From NCBI GenBank assembly GCA_001510575.1, contig LNGK01000001.1, forward strand, positions 124,001 through 188,000: a DNA stretch of 64,000 nucleotides, read 5' to 3'. The DNA comes from Knoxdaviesia capensis. Taxonomy: Eukaryota; Ascomycota; Sordariomycetes; Microascales; Gondwanamycetaceae. A program made the translations under genes and the position numbers. Shown in pieces: positions 57,089 to 64,000 of this stretch. The notes below the pieces were generated by a model. The model saw nothing but the letters and a program-made list of their open reading frames with translations, ran no database searches and was not told the DNA's origin. Each line of letters starts with the position of its first letter. The stretch's first letter is position 1.

Positions 57089-57580
57089 GCAGCCTTTTTT
57101 TCTTCTGTGGTGGTTGCATGTGAGGGACTTTTTTATTAGAATAGGGAACTGTGCGAGGCTGCTGGATCGCAAGACCAGCTTGATTCTTCCTTTTCCATGC
57201 GGTATTTTCAAGACTTGGGCTTGCTTTGGGCGTTAGGGTTGAAATCCGATAGACATTGCATATCACGAGTACACACACAATAAATTACTTCATCTTTCTT
57301 CACAGTGACTGTATTGAAGTGCTAGTTGAGGCTATCTGAGTCGTTGTAACTGTAAGCCAGACAACAAGTGAAGGGAATAGTCAAGGAATCGCTAGAGGAG
57401 ATGCCTTCAGCCTATCTACTTCATACAGATGTCCCGCAAGAGGCCCTCTCCGAAACCCCCCCACGCTGCAAAATGAACGAGGCCGGTCATCATCCAGCAG
57501 TAATAAGAATACAAGAGCTCAACCAGTAACCAACCAGTAACCCAACAGACACACACAGCTTAAAACCCAGATAGCCGGAC
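57089..57580. terminator. Convergent 3' region (F-box-like / RS protein)
   Basis: 492 bp between convergent stop codons. It contains a TTAGGGTT octamer (57233-57240) and an AATAAA hexamer at 57280-57285 suited to plus-strand polyadenylation. No frame of interest is seen. Confidence 0.5.
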
Positions 57581-59814
57581 TTAGAACGCCGCGCGCGGCT
57601 CGTCTCCGGCAAGTCTCTGCAGGCTCTTCTCGCTCAGCTCGCTCTTGAGCTCCCACACCTTGGCCTCGCGCTCCAGCTTGTCCCACACGTACAGGCTCTT
57701 GCGCAGCCGCTCCTGCTTGACGCGCAGCTCCTCGCGCAGCCGCTCTTCCTCCTCGCGCAGCCGCTTCATGCGCGGCTCGACTTCGCGCGAGTAGCCGTGC
57801 GTCAGCGGCAGCAGCGCCGGGTCGATCTTGCCACCCGGGATCACGGGCGGCAGCGAGGCAAGCACGGTGTGCGCGAGCGACGGGGGGCCGCCCGCGCCAC
57901 GGCCACCGCCGCCGGACACCGCGGAAGAAGGGCCGCCGTTGAGCGTGGCGGAGGGGTTGTTGGGGCCGGCATTGGACGGCGGGCCGGACGAGCTGAGCTG
58001 GCGGGGACCGGTGGTCGAGGCATTGGCGGGGGGGTTGTATCGGGGGCCGGTCGGGACGCCGTTGGAGCCAGTGGCGGAGGGGCCAGGACCGCCAGCGGGG
58101 CCAGAGGCAGATCCGTGGCGGGGGGTGGCCCAGGATCCTCGAATCTGGCGGCCGGTATTGTAGGCGGCGCCTCCACGCGGCGCGGGAGGGCCGAAGCCAC
58201 GCGGACCAGCAGGCGGGCCGCCAGGGCTCTGGAGGCTGTCAGACCAGGCGGGGCCAGGACCCGACATGCTGCCGCGCGGGGCAGGAGAAGCGCTAGCCGG
58301 AGTGTAGCTGTTGCGGGGGGGCATGGTGGAGGAGGCCGGGGTGCCGCGGATGGGCACAGGGCCACGAACGGGCGATCGGGACCGGCGCGAACCGCGGTTG
58401 TCGAAGTCGCGCGGGCTAGGCTTGGCCCCTGACTCACGGTACGGAGCCAGACTTCCGCGACGGGGCGTACGCTCACGCGACGTCGGACGGGATCGGCCCA
58501 TGGTGGCTGAGCCTGGCTGCGGCGATGACCGTATTGAGGGTGGGTTTGTAGCGTTTGAGATGATGGGAAGGCCCGGGTTGTCGGGGCGCGGCGACGTGGC
58601 CGTGGACTGAACAGCCGCGGGTCGGTCGGGACGGGAACTGGCGAAAGAATTCGCGGTCGGCGAAGGAGGCCGGAGAGATGCTGTCGAGGCAGCCGTAACC
58701 AGTGTTCGTTGCGGGGTGAGTGAAGGACGGCTTCGATCCGGGATTCGGTCGGCAAGTGGTGGTCGTTCACCAAAAGGAGGAGGAGACCTTGATCTGCGGA
58801 TGCTATGGAGGAGAAAGAAAAAAACAAAGAGGAAAAAAGAAAGAGAGGCCGGAACGTTAGTTGATGTTGTGCTTGTTTGTTTCCTGCAGACATGAACGGC
58901 TAACTGCATAGAACAAAAACAGGGGCCCCTAAAACAAAACGTGATAGACACCTGCAGTTGGATAAGAACAGCAGAAAACAAACACTGGGCGTTTGTAAAC
59001 CCCATTTCCGAGGAATATATCTTCCAGAAAAGAAAACAGAAAATTGGTTGAAACGTACCGAATATCATCTCTCTCGCGCCCCCACTCGCGGTCTCGAACC
59101 AGATCCCGCTCCCGATCTCTCGGGTCTCGGTCGCGTTCTCTGTCACGCTCTCGCTCTCTATCTCTATCGCGGTCCCGGTCGCGGTCTCGCTCCCGCTCCC
59201 GCTCGCGCATGCGATCCCGATCCCCCCACTCGCGATCCCTGCGCAACGGCGACCGCGCACGTTCGCTCCGGTCGTCGCGCCCAGGCAGCGGCAGCGGGGA
59301 GCGCACCGCGCTGCGGCGCGACGGGCTACGGCGCGGCGAGAAGCGGCGGGGCGCGCTGGCGGGCGGCGGCGCCAGCAGCGGAGGCGGGCTACGCGTGCGC
59401 TCGCGGCGGCGCCAGTCACGGTCGCGCGAGCGGTCGCGCGACCGGTCTCGGCGGAATCGATCGGCACTACGCGACCGGCGGCGCGGAGACCGGCCTGGCA
59501 CGTAGCTGTCGGACGCCGGCATCGGGCTGCGGGGGCGGGGGGACCGCGGGCGCGGGCTGCGAGGTCGTTCGGGGCGGCCACCCGGGCTCCGGGCACGGCG
59601 AGGGGGCGAGCGGTCTCTATTATAGGGTCGCCAGGACTCGCCGGCTCCGTACATCTTCACTTCGCCATCTTGGTATCTGTGGCAAACAAACGCGCTCTGG
59701 TCAGCTTCTGGGACGATCGCCTGGTCTACCGCCCCTTTTCATGTCGCCTCTCCGTATGGGCCGGACATACGTGGAAACAAACCGCCGACTGCGGGGATCG
59801 CGATCGCGGTCCAT
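57581..59814 (-). CDS. RS/RD-repeat nuclear protein with C-terminal coiled coil, unknown function
   Basis: Three exons on minus: 59814-59771, 59676-59059 and 58802-57581. Intron 1 has 94 nt (GTATGT...CACAG) and intron 2 has 256 nt (GTACGT...CATAG). All phases agree and give 627 residues. Exon 1 encodes MDRDRDPRSRRFVS, joined to TYQDGEVKMYGAGESWRP. The N-terminal 220 residues are Arg/Ser/Pro-rich, then a long run of alternating Arg with Asp or Glu. The middle is Ser/Pro/Gly-rich and disordered. The last 70 residues form a charged helix (EPRMKRLREEEERLREELRV, then VWDKLEREAKVWELKSELSE) likely to be a coiled coil. RS/RD repeats are typical of splicing-associated or nuclear-speckle proteins. I do not recognise the family; an RNA-processing role is inference. 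Confidence 0.75.
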
Positions 59815-60896
59815 AGTGGATGGTTTTAAAATGAGGAGGTGGCCGCGATGTTCAGCATTGATTTTATTATTTTATTCGATTTAGTGGTGAGGATTGCTAT
59901 CGTGTCAACAGGCGCATGTGTGTATTGTGTGAGTATTCAAGTGCATGAGTCGTGAGGTGAGGCTATTGCTAATGAGCGTGGAATAGATGATAAGAGTCGA
60001 AGTGTATATCGATGAAGACGGCAGAGATGGGAGGAAAATAATATACAGAGGAGAAAAGCAGATCAGTGATCCGCTCTATATCATGAGGAAGACTAAACAA
60101 ATGGGCATTGAACAACAATGGGAAGAAAGGAAATCAAGTGACGGAATTTGTGGTTGATGTTTGTTCACGAGTTTAACCTAAGAAAAAGTCGAAAGAAAAG
60201 TTTAGGAGTAAACACGTGATGGGTCACCTGGTCGGAGGCAAATACTATTCGGGTCTAACCCGTATGGATGACTAGGCCTTTAACCCTTAATATTCCAAGC
60301 TCGGGATGTCGGGGCATCTCGGCATACTTTCTGGCTTCAAGTTCCAACACGACTGAGTTCAGGGGAGATATTTTGCATGTTTGCTTATGGCTACCGGCAA
60401 GACAGTTGAAGCTTAAAAATCCAGAACAGGAAAAGCTTGGATATCATTTCCTTGGGAGAAGGCAAAGAACCAGACGAAGCAAAAGCTATTTCAAATTCAT
60501 GAGCACCCACTCCATCGCCATCAGGACAAAAAGGAGAATCTGGAGTTCCCGGACCGGTCAGATACACGAACATGATGATGCAGGCGCAACATAGACCACT
60601 CAGGAAACCAGACAAGAAAAGGAGCTATTGGAAAAGCAGAAACGTCAAAACTCCCCGAACAAGCCAGGCCACAACCAAACCCCCCTTAGAACACAGAATG
60701 CGGTAAGAAAAACAGACGGGCTTAAACAAGACTGTCTATGAGCAGAGAAAACGAGAATCTTTCGAGGAACGAACGCGGAGCAAGCGAGAAACGGGATGTT
60801 GCATAATTCTGGCATAGAAAGAACAGGAAGACGGCGAAAATAGGAGGCGGCAACATCAGATGGAAAAACACCACCAACAGACGACCGAAAGTGCAT
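59815..60896. other. Intergenic region upstream of the RS protein gene, downstream of hda1
   Basis: 1.1 kb between two minus-strand genes. It holds CACGTGAT (60213-60220, an RTCACRTG-type site), a GGGTCTAACCC/TTTAACCCTTAA stretch (60252-60290) and the hda1 3' flank. A plus frame of 108 codons at 60268-60594 has no features. Confidence 0.45.
60213..60220 (-). promoter_or_regulatory. ATCACGTG (RTCACRTG-type) site upstream of the RS protein gene
   Basis: CACGTGAT on plus reads ATCACGTG on the gene's strand, about 400 bp before the start codon. It shows that this motif is not restricted to genes of mitochondrial function in this window. Confidence 0.3.
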
Positions 60897-63453
60897 TCAT
60901 GACGCCATATGCTCATCTTCGGTCGTGTCCCCATGGGCGGTAATATTGGCCATAATCCATTCGCACACCTCGGAGGCATGCTCATGCATCATCTTGTTCA
61001 GCCCGTTCATCGGGCTCTGGATAACCGTGCCGAACCGGCGTTTGCCGACCTTCCGCGTCAGCGCCTCGTCACTCCAGCACGCATGGTCACTCCCAACATA
61101 GATGCGCGAGTGCTCTTTGTACCACGTCGACAGGTCGGTGTCGACATCGGATTTGACGGCCTTCAGCGTTCCCGTGACGAAGTTGACCACTCCGGATATC
61201 CGGGTGCGGGCGTCGGCAACTGTGTGGGGGAGGGGAATAAAAGAAGAGTTAGTTAGATGTGCAGGGAAGGCGGGGGAAAGTGACAGGACTCACGTCGGCT
61301 GATAAGAAGCGACCGGATGCCGAGATAGGCGTTTCCAACGCCCATCAGGACTATGTCGTCGGCGGTATCGTAGAGCTGCAGGTAGTTATCCCAAAGATAG
61401 CACACCAACTCGTTCATCTCGGCTTCCATGATGCGCTCCGACACCGGCGGCATGAACGGATCGAGGTCCTATAGGTGAGTGTTAGCACGAGCAAACGGTC
61501 GGTCTTCGCCAAGCAAGAAACACATACGTTTTCATTAGAAATATGGCCCGGGATGTTCACATCGATCACGCCGAAGCCGGACTTGACGGCCCAATCGATA
61601 TACTGGGAGACCTCGTCAACCTGTGAGAAGATGGTATGGGCGGTGTTAGCCGTGGAGTCGACGGGGATGAGAATCCATCAAGGGGAGGAGGAGAATCCAA
61701 ACTCACCACCCAAGCATTGTGCGGCTCGAGGGTTCTAGTGTCAACATCCGGTTGAGCGAGTAGCTGGGGACTAAATTGCGCAGAAAAAGAAGAGTCAAAT
61801 ACCAGCTGTTAGTGGCGAAACGACGGCCAAACCGAATATAAACGAAAAGCAACAAAAGGGGGGATGTGTGGGGATGAAAACTCACGGGTCATGGACAATG
61901 AACATAATCCGTTTGGCCTCGCTGATGCGCGGCGTAACGAGCACCTGGTTCTCGAACGACTTGGAGATGGTATCGTGATGCACATACATCGGCAGCATCA
62001 TGTGACGGTGCTGCAGCTCCAGCCGCTGGGCGTTGCGCACAACATCGTGCAGCCGGGTGGCATTCAGCGACGCCACGTCGTCGTGCACGTTGACAATGCC
62101 GGCCTTCATGCAGTCCCAGTACTGGGCCTGGTGGGCCTGCACCTGGGCCAGCACGCGCGCGGCCTCCTTGTTGATCTTGGGCACCTCGATCTTCGGCGGC
62201 GGCTCGCCCATCAGCGTCTGCGCCACCGACACCGCCGACTTGGAGATCGACGCCAGGTTGTAGCCGCCCTCCAGGCACACCACCACCTTGCCCTCGGCCA
62301 GCGACATCAGCATGTGGGTCATGTGGGCGTAGCAAGGCGGCGACACGAAGCAGCCGCCCAGCTCGTCGCCGTCGGCTGCGTCAAAGCCGGCGGAAATCAC
62401 CACCAGGTCCGGGTTAAACTCGCGCGCAATCGGCATGATGATCTTCTGGAACGCTGCCATGTACTCGCCGTCGCCCATGCCCTGGTCGTGCCAGCCAATG
62501 TTCACGTTCTTGCCCAGGCCGACACCGCTGCCGCAGCACTCGAGGCCACCGTCGGCGATGTTGGGGCTGTCGGGTTTGCCGGGATAGAACATGCCGTTCT
62601 GGTACACGTGCAGAGAGATGTAGAGAACGTTGGGGTCTTCGTAGAAAATGTTCTGGATGCCGTTGCCGTGGTGCACGTCCCAGTCGAGAATCAGGACTTT
62701 GCGGCACGTGTCGGGGTAGTCCAGCTGGCACAGCTTCACGGCAATGGGGACGTTGTTGAAGAAGCAGAAGCCCATGGGCTGGTCGTGTTCGGCATGATGG
62801 CCGGGCGGGCGGATAACGGCAAAGGCATTTTTCAGATTGCCTTGCACCACCTGCTTGCACGTCTCAATGGCGCCACCAGCGGAGAGCAGCGCGGCGGGAA
62901 ACGACATGCTGCCCACATACAGCGATACACGGCCCTGGTCCATCTCCTTAGTCAGTTCTCGGAGCTCGGCGTAGCTGCGGGTGGACAAGCTCTCGACAAA
63001 AGCATAGTGGCTCGGCGTATGGACGGTGCAAATCTCGTCCTTGCGGGCCTCGCGGGCGGGAATCCGGAACATGTACTTCGTCGGGCAGTCGCGAAGAATT
63101 TGCGGAAGCTTCTCCGGCGGGCCGGTGTAGATGAGGCCGTTCTGCTTGAACGCGTTGAAGATCTCCTCGATGCGACGAGGGTCCTCGGGATGGTGGGGAT
63201 GCGGGCTCCAGTCTGCGTTGATGTGAAGCTTCATCCGGTCATCGTAACAGCAGCCGGTGGGGAGAAGACCCCGGCGGCGCACCTGGGCCAGAGCGTTGCC
63301 CACATACACGGTGGTGTCCTCGTTTAGCACCGCCGAGTCCGATGAAGAGTCCGGGTCGGTGGTGGTGCTCGTCACCTCATAGCCATTTGCGCCTGCGTCC
63401 TCGGTGGAGAGGCGCTCGTCGATATCCATGGATTCCTTTTTGGGGCTCTCCAT
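60897..63453 (-). CDS. hda1: Class II histone deacetylase Hda1 (Clr3-type) with Arb2 domain
   Basis: Five exons on minus: 63453-61886, 61770-61707, 61620-61528, 61468-61294 and 61219-60897. All introns are GT-AG, 59-115 nt, in phase, giving 740 residues. The acidic N-terminus is followed by the deacetylase domain (about 65-420) with GLLPTGCCYDDRMKLH, the active-site block VIRPPGHHAEHDQPMGFCFF, the zinc-binding ILDWDVHHGNGIQNIF, ISAGFDAADGD and CLEGGYNL. The C-terminal Arb2 domain (about 470-740) has QVLVTPRISEAKRIMF, FGVIDVNIPGH and YVGSDHACWSDEALT. In this family it is a zinc-dependent lysine deacetylase acting on histone H3 and H2B tails, within Hda1/SHREC-like silencing complexes. Every catalytic His and Asp I expect is present. 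Confidence 0.95.
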
Positions 63454-64000
63454 AGCGAGCCAACCCGATGCGCCGGGTGTGTGGAAGTGATCCTGGATGC
63501 ATGGATGAGGTGGTTAGGCAAGGGGAGTTGAACTATAGCAATTTGACTCTTAGGGACCCAACATTTCAGTCTGGATCAAATACAATACCTTTCTCTAAGT
63601 AACTTATTAGACAGATGCCTGACTTAGGGAGTAACACAAGTTGGGGAGAGAAGATAATAAACAAGTATAAAGAAAAGAGAAAGAAAATTAGAAATTGGAA
63701 ATAAGAATCAAAAGAGTAATTTAACTAAGTATTATTAGAGAGAAGAGAATACGTGATAGAGTGGGTAGAGAGAAGCAGGAAAGGAAAAGGGTAGCTGAAG
63801 CCAAAAAATCCAAAAAGTGTTATAGACACACGAGAGCTTCAAGCTCTAGATCAATCAGGAATCCAGTATCCTATGATGTCTTTTGCTTACGAAAACATTT
63901 AGGAGAAGGAAAGTATAGGTACGGACGAGTATGAATCAGTCCGGGAAAATCAGTTGCAGACGGAGATCCCGAAACTCGGAGGAGAACACGGAGCAAAGAC
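63454..64000. other. Upstream region of hda1
   Basis: About 550 bp to the window edge. It is AT-richer than the gene and purine-rich on plus (63650-63800), matching a pyrimidine-rich leader for hda1. No further gene start is visible. Confidence 0.45.

Noticed and set aside
57581..59596. Single 671-codon minus ORF as the gene model
   Set aside because: Its first half is in the wrong frame and runs through the 256-nt intron. The three-exon model keeps the RS/RD repeat in frame and all splice phases agree.
61864..63327. 487-codon plus-strand ORF with Val/His/Leu-rich translation
   Set aside because: It lies exactly antisense to hda1 exon 1, which has all deacetylase motifs. GC-rich third positions of the real gene remove stops from the opposite strand.
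24952..63453. A co-functional gene cluster (secondary metabolism or defence)
   Set aside because: No synthase, P450, tailoring enzyme, NLR or toxin-like genes occur. The genes are single-copy housekeeping functions with separate promoters.
1..64000. tRNA, 5S rRNA, CRISPR array or riboswitch
   Set aside because: I looked for B-box (GGTTCGA) and A-box pairs, 5S-like sequence and regularly spaced repeats in the spacers and found none. Covariance searches (tRNAscan, Infernal) would be decisive and could not be run.

Overview
The window is a piece of a filamentous ascomycete (Pezizomycotina) chromosome. The evidence is short GT-AG introns (mostly 60-150 nt, with CTAAC-like branch points), compact nuclear genes of recognisable fungal families on both strands, CT-rich leaders, and one transposon whose sequence has the CpA-to-TpA signature of repeat-induced point mutation (RIP). 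The species cannot be named. A Polycomb Suz12 homologue is present, which argues against lineages that have lost PRC2. LAYOUT: 1-791 holds the 5' end of the 2-oxoglutarate dehydrogenase E1 gene (kgd1, minus), divergent from tfb1 (TFIIH p62 subunit, plus, 2977-5052). A large mitochondrially targeted AAA+ ATPase gene (minus, 5353-9129) converges on tfb1. Then comes a poorly conserved stretch with frame-broken coding fragments (about 9.66-10.58 kb) and a complete but dead Ty1/copia-type LTR retrotransposon (10944-16200, minus orientation, 195-bp LTRs, TCCCC target duplication). The element sits 162 bp beyond the stop codon of an mms22/mus7-type replication-repair scaffold gene (minus, 16363-23333). 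| A 56-residue single-pass membrane protein gene (23869-24112) and cox5 (cytochrome c oxidase subunit IV-type, 24948-25926) follow on plus, then mitochondrial clpX/mcx1 (minus, 26663-28783). Glycogen branching enzyme (30695-33400) and ATP synthase beta (33968-36179) run in tandem on plus. A 3.9-kb gene-poor interval holds only weak coding traces. orc5 (40044-41668, plus) follows, then a Sly41-like TPT transporter (minus, 44151-45865), divergent from the U2 snRNP SF3b subunit gene cus1 (47371-49281). | The last part has suz12 (minus, 50161-52834), an F-box-like/LRR protein gene (plus, 54938-57088), an RS-domain protein gene (minus, 57581-59814) and the class II histone deacetylase gene hda1 (minus, 60897-63453). 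| THEMES: four well-identified genes encode mitochondrial matrix or inner-membrane functions (kgd1, cox5, atp2, mcx1). The AAA+ ATPase and perhaps the 56-aa protein may join them. Three genes serve DNA replication or repair and transcription coupling (tfb1, mms22, orc5), and two write or erase silent chromatin (suz12, hda1). They are ordinary single-copy housekeeping genes, not a cluster. | Details most worth attention: a PHD-type finger assembled across the last intron of suz12; the position-dependent mutation pattern of the retrotransposon LTRs; very small exons in atp2; a three-exon structure for the RS protein; and GTCACGTG-type sites before several mitochondrial genes. I found no convincing new multi-gene system.
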